From the IMG/VR virus record IMGVR_UViG_3300046011_002580, positions 1 through 23,299 of that record: DNA of 23,299 nucleotides. One strand, given 5' to 3'. A program made the position numbers and the translations under genes. How positions within the stretch are numbered: position 1 is the first letter of the stretch; each line of letters opens with the position of its first letter. Of the stretch, positions 1 through 8,810 are shown in pieces. This DNA is from a virus. A model generated the notes under the pieces. That model had not been told where the DNA came from, did not search any database, and saw only the letters and a program-made list of their open reading frames with translations.

Positions 1-36
1 TATAAAATCAAAACCAAAAACTGAAAATCCATTTAC

Positions 37-552
37 ATGATTGTAAGATTATTTGATGTTCAGAATGGTAAAGTAATTCCTACTGAACATTGCTATACAC
101 TAAAGGCACTTAAAGATGTAATGGATAATTATCCAGATGATTATCTTAAAGTGTATCTCTATTTATTTTATATGACATGTCCTAATCCGGACATGAATCC
201 TTTCTTTCATACTCCAGAAGTAGACAAAGAATATATCATCCTAAAAGAAATACAAGCAGAGTTTTCTACAGAAGATGATGATATACACACAGCTTTATTA
301 TTCTGTCAAAGAATGTATGAAACTCCTACATCTAGAGCATATAAAGGAATGGCATCTATGTTAGATAGATTAGCCAGATATATGGAGACTACACAGATTA
401 CTGCAGGTAGAGATGGAAACATTAACTCACTAGTAGCTGCAGCCAAAAACTTTGATCAGATTAGAGCATCATTTAAAGGGGTCTACAAAGATCTACAGGA
501 TGAGCAATCAAGTAAGGTACGCGGAGGCCAGGGGCTTGCATATGATAGTTAG
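37..552 (+). CDS. Conserved terminase-adjacent protein, possible small terminase subunit
   Basis: A 171-aa, mostly helical, acidic protein whose ATG follows an A-rich leader without a Shine-Dalgarno site. The first half mixes hydrophobic and acidic residues (for example YLKVYLYLFYMTCPNPD, around 45-61). The second half is amphipathic helix ending in a KVRGGQGLAYD-type tail that I associate from memory with proteins encoded just before TerL in large Bacteroidota phages. Position two genes upstream of TerL and the helical make-up would suit a small terminase (DNA recognition) subunit. I see no clear helix-turn-helix, so this role is inference from context. It overlaps or abuts the next gene, which points to translational coupling in one packaging operon. 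Confidence 0.85.
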   Translation: MIVRLFDVQNGKVIPTEHCYTLKALKDVMDNYPDDYLKVYLYLFYMTCPNPDMNPFFHTPEVDKEYIILKEIQAEFSTEDDDIHTALLFCQRMYETPTSRAYKGMASMLDRLARYMETTQITAGRDGNINSLVAAAKNFDQIRASFKGVYKDLQDEQSSKVRGGQGLAYDS

Positions 553-553
553 T

Positions 554-796
554 ATGAAAACAATAATTCATGTAAACCAACATCAGATTAAGAGTAATGC
601 AAAGAATAATACTCAAGATCCTGTTTTAACTTGTAAAACATATAAGTCTAATGATTATGCACATGAAGCGCTTATTCTTGATGATAATGGAAATGAAGTA
701 GCACGGGTAGTTTATAGACCAGACAATCCACTTAGTTGTGGAGCTAAAGTTTGGATTGAAACTAACCATACTGTAAAATTGATTGTAAATGAGTGA
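554..796 (+). CDS. Small conserved phage protein upstream of TerL
   Basis: An 80-aa protein starting MKTIIHVNQHQIKSN. I place the start at the ATG at 554, directly after the previous stop, because remembered relatives begin at this IHVNQH segment. An ATG at 542 (MIVSMKTI) is an equally in-frame alternative, overlapping the previous gene by 11 bases. The body contains CKTYKSNDYAHE, a VARVVYRPD strand and CGAKVWIET, a compact beta-rich pattern seen in small phage proteins from many hosts. No enzymatic motif is visible and the role is unknown. The gene overlaps the TerL start by 8 bases (ATGAGTGA), so it is probably translated together with terminase. Confidence 0.8.
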   Translation: MKTIIHVNQHQIKSNAKNNTQDPVLTCKTYKSNDYAHEALILDDNGNEVARVVYRPDNPLSCGAKVWIETNHTVKLIVNE

Positions 797-2993
797 AATT
801 TATCAAGACATACCAACCTATGACAATGGAACATGGACAACAACAAGCTTTGAATCCAGAGAGGACTTCAGCAACTTCATATTGGGGGTTTTCAAAGAAC
901 CCGGTAAGTACGGATTCAACAATACAACTAATCAGGTATTTATATCTGAGTCAAGAAAGTTTAGAGATACAGGAGTATATTGCACAGCCCCATTCAAATC
1001 TAAAGACTTCATATCCTATTGGGATGATCAAAAACAAAAATGCCGGAAAGGAATAATTGTAAAGGATACAACTAACACATGGTTTCTTGCAAGAGAATAC
1101 TACATGTGGTTAAACTTTCTACCAATCTTTGATAAGGAACAACAAAAGTTTGACTTTGCCAAGATTAGGGATGCTCAGTATCATATGGCTCTCTATGAGT
1201 TGTTATCTGAGTTAAACTACAAGCATGCGGCTATTCTTAAGAAACGTCAGATTGCATCCTCTTACTATCATATGGGTAAGTTTATAAACCAGCAATGGTT
1301 TGAAGCAGGGGTAACACTAAAGATAGGTGCCAGTCTCAAAGATTATATCAATGAGAAAGGATCCTGGAAATTCTTACAGGAATACGCAGCCTTCTTAAAT
1401 GAGCATACAGCATGGTATAGACCTATGTCTCCAGACAAGGTAATGATGTGGCAACAGAAGATTGAGGTAAGAAAAGGAGATAGAAAAACAGAAGTTGGTC
1501 TCAAAGGTACTATACAAGGTATGTCATTTGAGAAAGATCCAACAAATGGTGTAGGGGGTCCGGTAAAATACTTCTTTCATGAGGAAGCAGGAATTGCACC
1601 TAAGATGGATAAGACATATGAGTACATGCGCCCAGCCATGCGCTCAGGTATGGTTACTACAGGTATGTTCATTGCAGCAGGATCTGTAGGTGACTTGTCT
1701 CAGTGTAATCCATTAAGGGAAATGATTCTTAATCCTACATCTAAGGATATTTATGCTGTAGAAACTAATCTTATAGATAATAAAGGAACTGTAGGTTTGT
1801 CAGGTTTGTTTATTCCTGAGCAATGGTCTATGCCCCCATACATTGATGACTATGGTAATTCACTTGTTGAAGAAGCACTAGAAGCTTTAGAAAAACAATT
1901 TGAACAATGGAAAAAAGAAAATTCTCCTGAAGATTATCAGTTAAGAATTTCTCAGCACCCAAGAAACATTCAAGAAGCTTTTGCACATAGATCTGTATCA
2001 GTTTTTCCTACTCACTTAGTAGCAGCACAGAGCAGAAGAATTGAAGAGAAAGAATATGCATATGAATACTTAGATATATTCACAGATGAGAATGGTAAAG
2101 TAGCAGTAAAGCATACAGATAAACAACCAATTAAAGAATTTCCAATAAGTAAGAAAACAGAAGATAAAACTGGAGTACTTGTTGTATGGGAAAGACCAAT
2201 TAAAGATCCTACTTTTGGACAGTACTATGCTTCTATTGACCCGGTTTCAGAGGGTAAAACTACAACATCAGAATCTCTCTGTTCTATTTATATTATGAAA
2301 GCTCCTGTAGAAGTTACTAAAATAACAGCAGGAGAAACAGAAACATATATTGAACCAGATAAGATTGTAGCTGCATGGTGTGGTAGATTTGATGATATTA
2401 ATAAAACTCATCAGAGACTAGAGTTAATTATAGAATGGTATAATGCTTGGACACTAATTGAGAATAACATCTCATTATTTATCCAGTATATGATATCAAG
2501 AAAGAAACAAAGATATCTGGTACCTAAGAGTCAGATCATGTTCTTGAAAGACTTAGGTGCAAATGCTAACGTATTCCAGGAGTATGGTTGGAAAAATACA
2601 GGCATACTCTTTAAAGCTCACTTATTAAGTTATGCTATTGAATACTGTAAAGAAGAGTTAGATGTAGAGACTAAACCGGATGGCACCATTGTAAAGACAA
2701 AATATGGTATAGAACGTATTCCAGATCCAATGCTACTTAAAGAAATGCAAGAATATGCAGATGGAGTCAACGTGGATAGACTTGTATCCTTTGCTGCAAT
2801 AGTTGCATTCATGAGAATACAGCATGCTAACAGGGGTTATTCTAAGAGAGTTATCATGGATGATGCTTCTAAAAACTTGCAAAAGTCAGATAATTTGTTT
2901 AAATTAAATAGAAGCCCGTTCCGTCATATGGGGCGGGGTGGTTCAGTATTAAATGGAGGTTCTCATAGATCTGCATTTAAAAATATTAAATAA
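789..2993 (+). CDS. terL: Terminase large subunit (ATPase and nuclease)
   Basis: The 734-aa motor that drives DNA into the procapsid and cuts the concatemer. ATPase half: a region at about residues 150-160 (LKKRQIASSYYHMG) sits where the Walker A belongs, then a Walker B-like KYFFHEEAG at about 261-268 with the acidic pair near 265-266, then a coupling-motif-like FIAAGSVGD at about 295-302. Nuclease half: an RNase H-like fold start YYASIDPVSEGKTT, with its Asp near 484, and a C-terminal NVDRLVSFAAIVAF segment, with its Asp near 663, matching the usual first and last metal-binding acids. The Walker A is deviant: the usual GKS/T is replaced by ASS and the lysines lie upstream. The portal gene follows 5 bases later, as is usual. 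Family call is strong; individual active-site residues are my alignment by eye. Confidence 0.93.
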   Translation: MSEIYQDIPTYDNGTWTTTSFESREDFSNFILGVFKEPGKYGFNNTTNQVFISESRKFRDTGVYCTAPFKSKDFISYWDDQKQKCRKGIIVKDTTNTWFLAREYYMWLNFLPIFDKEQQKFDFAKIRDAQYHMALYELLSELNYKHAAILKKRQIASSYYHMGKFINQQWFEAGVTLKIGASLKDYINEKGSWKFLQEYAAFLNEHTAWYRPMSPDKVMMWQQKIEVRKGDRKTEVGLKGTIQGMSFEKDPTNGVGGPVKYFFHEEAGIAPKMDKTYEYMRPAMRSGMVTTGMFIAAGSVGDLSQCNPLREMILNPTSKDIYAVETNLIDNKGTVGLSGLFIPEQWSMPPYIDDYGNSLVEEALEALEKQFEQWKKENSPEDYQLRISQHPRNIQEAFAHRSVSVFPTHLVAAQSRRIEEKEYAYEYLDIFTDENGKVAVKHTDKQPIKEFPISKKTEDKTGVLVVWERPIKDPTFGQYYASIDPVSEGKTTTSESLCSIYIMKAPVEVTKITAGETETYIEPDKIVAAWCGRFDDINKTHQRLELIIEWYNAWTLIENNISLFIQYMISRKKQRYLVPKSQIMFLKDLGANANVFQEYGWKNTGILFKAHLLSYAIEYCKEELDVETKPDGTIVKTKYGIERIPDPMLLKEMQEYADGVNVDRLVSFAAIVAFMRIQHANRGYSKRVIMDDASKNLQKSDNLFKLNRSPFRHMGRGGSVLNGGSHRSAFKNIK

Positions 2994-2998
2994 GAGAT

Positions 2999-5743
2999 AT
3001 GCAAATATATAACGCCCTTCAGTTAAAAAAAGGAGCCAAAGCTGAATACAACAGATTGGGTAGTATTACTCAGCCCTTGCAATTTATTCCAAATAAAGAA
3101 AAGGATGATGAATGGGCTGCATGGAATCTTGACTGGTTAGAGTGGCAAGGATTAAGACAGATCCGTAGAAATGCCCGCAGACTAATGAAGAATTATAAAC
3201 TTGCAAAAGGTATTATTGATAGAACTGATTACATAGTAGAAGAGAATAATGAATACAGAGATATAGTAGAAACCCTAGTAACAGATGAGTTGTCTGCACT
3301 AGAATTAAAGTTCTATCCTATTATTCCAAATGTTATTAATGTTCTTGTAGCTGAATTTGCTAAGCGCTCTACTAAACTTACCTATAGAGCTGTAGATGAT
3401 TATTCCTATAATGAACTATTAGAACAAAAGAGATCAGCTATTGAAGAAGTATTACTTCAAAATGCTGCTATAAAAATACAAGCTAAACTTTTAGAATCCG
3501 GACTAGATCCAAATTCTGAAGAAGCACAACAACAATTGTCTACTGAAAATCTTAAAACATTGCCTGAGATTGAAGGCTATTTTAAGAAAGATTATAGATC
3601 CATGATTGAAGAATGGGCTACCCATCAGCATAAAGTAGATGTTGAAAGATTCAAAATGGATGAACTAGAGGAAAGAGCCTTTAGAGATTCACTTATCACA
3701 GATAGAGAGTTCTGGCATTTTCACATGATGGAGGATGATTATCAAGTAGAACTTTGGAATCCAGTTATTTGCTTTTATCATAAATCTCCAGATGCAAGAT
3801 ATATATCACAAGCCAACTGGGTAGGTAAAACAGATATGCTTACAGCTGCAGATGTAATTGATAAGTATGGTTATCTAATGAATGATGAACAGTTACAAGC
3901 ATTAGAAGCTATTTATCCAATTAGATCAGCTGGCTATAATGTAGGGGGTTACCAAAATGATGGTACATTCTATGATGCAACTAAGTCACATGAATGGAAT
4001 ACTAATATGCCATCTCTTGCATATAGACAATATACATCAGCAATGGCTGGAAGTGTATATGATGGAGGAGATATTGTAAAACAAATTCTTTCAGAAGGTG
4101 AAGACTACATTGATAATGGTGTAGCATATTTATTGAGAGTTACTACATGTTACTGGAAATCTCAACGTAAGGTTGGACATCTTACTAAGATTGAAGAAAA
4201 TGGTGAAGTAATAACAGATATTGTAGATGAAAACTATAAGGTAACTGTTAAGCCGCAATATGATACAAGACTCTTTAAAAATAAAACTAAAGAGAATCTT
4301 GTTTATGGAGAACATGTAGATTGGATCTGGATTAATGAAGTCTGGGGTGGTGTAAAAATTGGCCCTAATATTCCAAGTTATTGGGGTATGAATAATCCAG
4401 GTGGATTAACTCCTATGTATATTGGTGTTAATAGACAAAAGATTGGACCACTTAAATTCCAATTTAAAGGTGACTCAAGTCTCTATGGTTGCAAACTTCC
4501 AGTAGAAGGAGCAATATTCTCAGATAGAAATACTAAGTCTACAGCACTTATTGATTTAATGAAGCCATATCAGATTGGATACAATATTGTAAACAATCAG
4601 ATTGCAGACATCTTAGTAGATGAATTAGGTACAATCATTATGCTTGATCAGAATACTTTGCCTAAACACTCTCTTGGAGAAGACTGGGGTAAAGGAAACT
4701 ATGCTAAAGCATATGTTGCAATGAAGAACTTCCAGATGTTACCATTGGATACTTCTATTACAAATACTGAGAATGCATTAAACTTCCAGCATTTCCAAAA
4801 ACTTGATCTATCTCAGACAGAGAGATTAATGTCAAGGATACAATTAGCTAATCACTTTAAGCAACAAGCATATGAAGTAATTGGTGTAAATCCACAAAGG
4901 ATGGGACAACAGTTATCTCAGATGACTGCTACAGGCGTAGAACAAGCTGCTGCAGCCTCTTACGCACAGACAGAGGTGTTCTTTATCCAACACTGTGATT
5001 ATCTAATGCCTAGAGTACACCAAATGCGTACAGATCTAGCGCAGTATTATCATTCAACCAATCCTTCTGTAAGATTATCATATATGACTACAGCAGATGA
5101 AAATATTAATTTTCAAATGAATGGTACAGATCTCTTAATGAGAGACTTGAATATTTTTACTACAACTACTGCAAATCATAGAGCTGTTCTTGAACAACTT
5201 AAATCTATGGCTCTTCAAAACAATACTACTGGAGCATCTATCTATGATCTTGGTAAGGTTGTACAATCTGACTCTATTGCACAACTTAACAATGCACTTA
5301 AAGCATCTGAAGATAAACAACAGCAGATGAAACAGCAAGAAATGCAACAAGCTCAGCAACTACAAGAACAACAACTGCAAGCTCAACAACAAATGGAGAA
5401 AATGAAGATTGATGCTCAAATGGCTGAAAAAGAAAAAGATAGACAAAGAGATATCTTAGTTGCTGAAATTAGAGCTGCAGGTATGGGGTCAATGGTAGAT
5501 GTCAATCAGAACATGATGAATGACTATAAAGATGCCATGACTGAAATTAAACAGACTGAACAATATCAACAACAGACTCAATTACAAAGAGAAAAAGAAA
5601 CAAATAGAAATGTTCAGCAAGATAAAAAGAACCAAATAGAGCGTGAAAAATTACAGGTTCAAAGAGAAATAGCAGATAAACAACTTGAAGTTGCAAGGGA
5701 AAACAAGAATAAATATGATATGAAAAATAATAAAGAACAGTAG
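2999..5743 (+). CDS. Portal protein, extended form with Gln-rich coiled-coil tail
   Basis: A 914-aa protein directly after TerL, in the conserved terminase-portal order. The central part is rich in Trp/Tyr and alternating helix and strand (for example WIWINEVWGG and KFQFKGDSSLYG), as in portal wing and stem regions. From about residue 770 to the end the sequence becomes a long charged and glutamine-rich coiled coil (QQQMKQQEMQQAQQLQEQQ and further EKDRQRD / REKETNRN stretches). Portals of crAss-like and related phages are long with similar C-terminal helices; most other portals are 450-700 aa. It should form the dodecameric ring at the unique vertex through which DNA enters and leaves. A weak terminator-like hairpin and T-run follow the stop codon. 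Confidence 0.87.
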   Translation: MQIYNALQLKKGAKAEYNRLGSITQPLQFIPNKEKDDEWAAWNLDWLEWQGLRQIRRNARRLMKNYKLAKGIIDRTDYIVEENNEYRDIVETLVTDELSALELKFYPIIPNVINVLVAEFAKRSTKLTYRAVDDYSYNELLEQKRSAIEEVLLQNAAIKIQAKLLESGLDPNSEEAQQQLSTENLKTLPEIEGYFKKDYRSMIEEWATHQHKVDVERFKMDELEERAFRDSLITDREFWHFHMMEDDYQVELWNPVICFYHKSPDARYISQANWVGKTDMLTAADVIDKYGYLMNDEQLQALEAIYPIRSAGYNVGGYQNDGTFYDATKSHEWNTNMPSLAYRQYTSAMAGSVYDGGDIVKQILSEGEDYIDNGVAYLLRVTTCYWKSQRKVGHLTKIEENGEVITDIVDENYKVTVKPQYDTRLFKNKTKENLVYGEHVDWIWINEVWGGVKIGPNIPSYWGMNNPGGLTPMYIGVNRQKIGPLKFQFKGDSSLYGCKLPVEGAIFSDRNTKSTALIDLMKPYQIGYNIVNNQIADILVDELGTIIMLDQNTLPKHSLGEDWGKGNYAKAYVAMKNFQMLPLDTSITNTENALNFQHFQKLDLSQTERLMSRIQLANHFKQQAYEVIGVNPQRMGQQLSQMTATGVEQAAAASYAQTEVFFIQHCDYLMPRVHQMRTDLAQYYHSTNPSVRLSYMTTADENINFQMNGTDLLMRDLNIFTTTTANHRAVLEQLKSMALQNNTTGASIYDLGKVVQSDSIAQLNNALKASEDKQQQMKQQEMQQAQQLQEQQLQAQQQMEKMKIDAQMAEKEKDRQRDILVAEIRAAGMGSMVDVNQNMMNDYKDAMTEIKQTEQYQQQTQLQREKETNRNVQQDKKNQIEREKLQVQREIADKQLEVARENKNKYDMKNNKEQ

Positions 5744-5767
5744 TTAGCTATATAAGGCTGTTTTTTT
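5736..5767 (+). terminator. Weak hairpin plus T-run after the portal gene
   Basis: AACAG at 5736-5740 can pair with CTGTT at 5758-5762, and the 3' arm runs directly into seven T. The stem is short and overlaps the portal stop codon, so this is a possible partial terminator between the packaging genes and the capsid genes. It is much weaker than the hairpins after the capsid and fibre genes. Confidence 0.4.
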
Positions 5768-5799
5768 ACATTGAGTATTTTAAATTTCAAAAGTTTATT

Positions 5800-5816
5800 A
5801 CTATATTATTATATAA
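5800..5816 (+). promoter_or_regulatory. AT-rich late promoter-like element upstream of scaffold/capsid genes
   Basis: The sequence ACTATATTATTATATAA lies 16 bases before the scaffold-like gene, just after the weak terminator. A near copy, ACTATATTATAGTATATA, precedes the 610-aa structural gene at 14095, and AGTATATTA versions precede the genes at 18767 and 21345. Recurrence at transcription-unit starts suggests a late promoter, perhaps read by a phage or modified polymerase. AT richness of the genome makes chance similarity possible. Confidence 0.35.
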
Positions 5817-5818
5817 TT

Positions 5819-5830
5819 AAAACCAACAAA
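5819..5830 (+). promoter_or_regulatory. AAAACCAACAAA translation leader
   Basis: AAAACCAACAAA sits directly before G-ATG of the scaffold-like gene. The same block precedes the genes at 8811 (where its core occurs twice) and 16625. It contains no purine-rich Shine-Dalgarno core; Bacteroidota ribosomes favour unstructured A-rich leaders, so it probably enhances translation. Confidence 0.5.
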
Positions 5831-5831
5831 G

Positions 5832-7085
5832 ATGCCAGAACCAACAAAAAATCCTGAAGAAGATCAGGTATTAGACACTACAACGGTAGGTCAAGTAGAT
5901 GTAAACATTGATGAGTTATTTGGAATGCCTGGAGCAGAAAGTGTAATGCTACCACAAGACCAAGAAACTGAAAAGCCAAAATCTGTATTTACTAAAGATA
6001 CAGTGGACGTAACGTTCTTTGACAAGACTGATAATAAAACAGAAGATACTCCTGAAAAAAAGGTTGAAGTTGAAGAAGCAATCAATGAACTTAATGATCT
6101 AATTTCTCAAGAAGAAGAAACTGGAAACAAAGGAAGACCAAAAGTAGATAAGTCTGGTCTTTCTGAGTTAGCAGCTAAAATGATTGAGGAAGGTACACTT
6201 ATTCCTTTTGATGATGATAAACCATTAGAAGAGTACACTACTAAAGATTTCCGTGAGTTATTTGAAGCTAACTTCCAAGAAAGAGAGAATAAAATAAGAG
6301 AAGATACTCCAAGAGAGTTTTTCCAATCTCTTCCAGAAGAACTTCAATATGCTGCTAAATATGTAGCTGATGGTGGAACAGACCTTAAAGGTTTATTTAG
6401 AACTCTTGCTCAAGTAGAAGAAACAAGACAACTAGATCCTACAGATGACTATGATCAAGCAGAGATTGCAAGACAATATCTTTATGCAACCAACTTTGGT
6501 ACAGCAGAAGAAATTGAATCTGAAATTGAAGACTGGGCAGATATGGGTAAACTAGAGCAAAAAGCTCAACAGTTTAAACCGAAGTTGGATAAAATGCAAG
6601 AGACACTTATTGCAAAACAGTTAGCTGATCAAGAACAAAGAAAAGCACAACAAGCAGAAGCTGCCAAACTTTATACAGACAGTGTTTATAATACACTTTC
6701 TACAAGTGAATTAAGTGGTGTTAAACTTGATAGAAAAACTCAAAGCTTACTTTACTCTGGATTAGTTCAACCAAGTTACCCATCTATTTCAGGTAAACCA
6801 ACTAATCTATTAGGGCATCTTCTTGAAAAATATCAGTTTGTAGAACCAAGACATGATCTTATTGCAGAAGCTCTTTGGTTGCTTGCAGATCCAGATGGTT
6901 ATAAAACTAAAATTAAAGACCAAGGTAGTAAAGCAGCTGTAGAAAAAACAGTAAGACAATTGAAAACAGAAGAAGCTAGAAAAATTACTTCATCTGCACA
7001 AGATGAACCAGATGATTCTAGAAGACCAAATAGATCACAACAAAGAACCCTCTCTAGACCAAATAATTTGTTCAAGAGATTTTAA
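5832..7085 (+). CDS. Putative scaffold or capsid-assembly protein
   Basis: A 417-aa acidic protein between portal and major capsid protein, the usual place for a scaffold or prohead-core protein. Residues 1-110 are low-complexity and strongly acidic (DTTTVGQVDVNIDELFG, then EEAINELNDLISQEEE) and are probably disordered. Residues about 110-280 are helical and charged with several KLEQKAQQF-type stretches, compatible with coiled coil. The C-terminal 35 residues turn basic and polar (SRRPNRSQQRTLSRP, ending NNLFKRF), like scaffold tails that bind coat protein. I see no protease catalytic motif. Functional call is by position and composition only; an internal core protein that stays in the head is the alternative. 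Confidence 0.6.
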   Translation: MPEPTKNPEEDQVLDTTTVGQVDVNIDELFGMPGAESVMLPQDQETEKPKSVFTKDTVDVTFFDKTDNKTEDTPEKKVEVEEAINELNDLISQEEETGNKGRPKVDKSGLSELAAKMIEEGTLIPFDDDKPLEEYTTKDFRELFEANFQERENKIREDTPREFFQSLPEELQYAAKYVADGGTDLKGLFRTLAQVEETRQLDPTDDYDQAEIARQYLYATNFGTAEEIESEIEDWADMGKLEQKAQQFKPKLDKMQETLIAKQLADQEQRKAQQAEAAKLYTDSVYNTLSTSELSGVKLDRKTQSLLYSGLVQPSYPSISGKPTNLLGHLLEKYQFVEPRHDLIAEALWLLADPDGYKTKIKDQGSKAAVEKTVRQLKTEEARKITSSAQDEPDDSRRPNRSQQRTLSRPNNLFKRF

Positions 7086-7114
7086 TTAGTAACAATTTAA
7101 ATTAATATAATAAA

Positions 7115-8731
7115 ATGGCAACTCCAGTTTTAAACAATGGTATATTCCTTAGGGATACCGCTTACAACGCAAGTTCCCATGTGGATTCTTACCACTTGGT
7201 GAACATGCTGAAAGATGCTGAACCAATGGATCTTGGTCCAGTGGATCTATGGGCTATGGCTCAAAAGGTAGAAATGCCTCTTTATCAAATGTCATCATTT
7301 GGTGGTAAAAATGTTATCAATGTAGATAATGCACGTGGGGAATACAGATGGCAGACTCCTGTCTCTATTGACCTACCTTACATCATTGAGGATATTGAAC
7401 CAGACAATGAGTTCAAAGGTATTGAAGGTACTACTTTCCGTATCAAATTAAACCGCAGAGAGTTTGGACATGGTGATATCATCACTTATGACAAATACAA
7501 TGGTGTTGAGATGTACATCACAACTGAAGACATTCTTCCTATTGGTGATGGTTTCATCTATACTGTACAGTTGGTAAACAATGACAACTACAAATACATG
7601 GATAACAAGTATTTGGCTAATGGTACAAAAGTATTCCGTAAAGGTTCTGCAAGAGGTGAGTATGGTGAGAGATTCTCTGACATTGTTACTAACACAGGTT
7701 TCCGTGAATTCTACAACTTTGTAGGTGGTGCTGAAGCTCATGTTCACTATTCAATCTCTAGCCGTGCTGACTTGATGATCAAAGGTGGTATGAATGCAGA
7801 TGGTACAGTTCCTGTAACTGAGATCTGGAGAACATTTGACAAAAACATTGACCCATCTATTGCTTCTTTGGAAGACATGGTGAAGGTAATGGGTAAAGAT
7901 AAAGTTAAGAAAGCATTTGACAATGGTGACTTGTCACGTACATTCTTAACTAATATGGAAGCTGCTCACTTGAGCAAAATTGCAACTGACATTGAAACAT
8001 ACCTCATGTGGGGTCATGGTGGTAGAGTACGTCAGGATGGTCCAGATGATGTTAGATTGTCTGTGGGTCTTTGGAAGCAGTTGGATAACTCATTCAAAAG
8101 AGTATACAACAAAAATAACTTCACACTTGACTTGTTCCGTTCTGAGATCTACAACTTCTTCAATGGTAAAGTTGAATTCCAAGGTCCAGATCCAAAACGT
8201 AGCTTAGTTGTACAAACTGGTATGGGTGGTATGCGTATGGTTAATGAGGCTATCAAACAAGAGGCTATCTCTTCTGGTCTTCTTATCCAAGCTGCTGACA
8301 TAGGTGCAATCACTGGTAAAGGAATGGACTTGAACTTTGGTTTTGCTTACACTTCTTATGTTATTCCATTCTTGGCTAACGTTAAGTTTGTGTTGAACCC
8401 AGCATTTGACAATGTTCATACAAATGATATTGAGAACCCAATCATTGATGGTTTCCCATTATCTTCTTACTCATTCATTATCTTTGATATCACTGACAAT
8501 ACTAATGACAACATCTTCTTGTTGAAATTGTCTTGGGATAATCAATTGAAATGGTGGTATCAAAATGGTACTATGGACTACATGGGTCGTACACAAGGAT
8601 TCCAGTCTTCAGGCCAATTCAATGGTTACCGTGTAATGATGTCTCAAACAATGCCAGCTATCTGGGTAAAAGACCCTACTAAAGTGTTGAAAATTGTTAT
8701 GAGAAACCCAATCACTGGTGGATCATTCTAA
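7115..8731 (+). CDS. Major capsid protein, HK97-fold type
   Basis: A 538-aa protein that should form the hexamers and pentamers of the icosahedral head. Evidence is its place after portal and scaffold, its size, its beta-rich, Gly/Asn/Phe-rich composition, and an overall resemblance to large coat proteins of crAss-like phages (N-terminal NGIFLRDTAYNASSHVD, later GEYRWQTPVSIDLPYI and a C-terminal KVLKIVMRNP strand). Codon use differs from most neighbours: more CGT for arginine and more C-ending codons such as AAC, GAC and TTC, a sign of selection for very high expression. The ATG has an A/T-rich leader (AATATAATAAA) and no Shine-Dalgarno. A strong hairpin terminator 12 bases after the stop closes the transcript. 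Confidence 0.85.
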   Translation: MATPVLNNGIFLRDTAYNASSHVDSYHLVNMLKDAEPMDLGPVDLWAMAQKVEMPLYQMSSFGGKNVINVDNARGEYRWQTPVSIDLPYIIEDIEPDNEFKGIEGTTFRIKLNRREFGHGDIITYDKYNGVEMYITTEDILPIGDGFIYTVQLVNNDNYKYMDNKYLANGTKVFRKGSARGEYGERFSDIVTNTGFREFYNFVGGAEAHVHYSISSRADLMIKGGMNADGTVPVTEIWRTFDKNIDPSIASLEDMVKVMGKDKVKKAFDNGDLSRTFLTNMEAAHLSKIATDIETYLMWGHGGRVRQDGPDDVRLSVGLWKQLDNSFKRVYNKNNFTLDLFRSEIYNFFNGKVEFQGPDPKRSLVVQTGMGGMRMVNEAIKQEAISSGLLIQAADIGAITGKGMDLNFGFAYTSYVIPFLANVKFVLNPAFDNVHTNDIENPIIDGFPLSSYSFIIFDITDNTNDNIFLLKLSWDNQLKWWYQNGTMDYMGRTQGFQSSGQFNGYRVMMSQTMPAIWVKDPTKVLKIVMRNPITGGSF

Positions 8732-8742
8732 TCATAGATGCG

Positions 8743-8772
8743 AAAAGGGAGGGGGCAACTCCTCCCTTTTTT
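8743..8772 (+). terminator. Rho-independent terminator after the major capsid gene
   Basis: A 10-bp perfect stem, AAAAGGGAGG (8743-8752) with CCTCCCTTTT (8761-8770), encloses an 8-base loop and ends in a six-T run. It should end or attenuate the capsid transcript. Confidence 0.85.
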
Positions 8773-8782
8773 ATTTAACTTT

Positions 8783-8810
8783 AACCAACAAAAAATAAAA
8801 CCAACAAAAC
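8783..8810 (+). promoter_or_regulatory. Duplicated AACCAACAAA translation leader
   Basis: The core AACCAACAAA occurs twice in 28 bases (from about 8783 and about 8799) directly before the ATG at 8811. Other copies precede the genes at 5832 and 16625. The doubling argues that the motif is a functional leader and not chance A-richness. Confidence 0.5.

Noticed and set aside
793-1056. 87-codon plus-strand frame overlapping the start of TerL
   Set aside because: Out of frame with TerL, whose N-terminus is complete; no independent support.
7448-7747. 99-codon minus-strand frame inside the capsid gene
   Set aside because: Shadow of a strongly supported coding region; no leader or motif.
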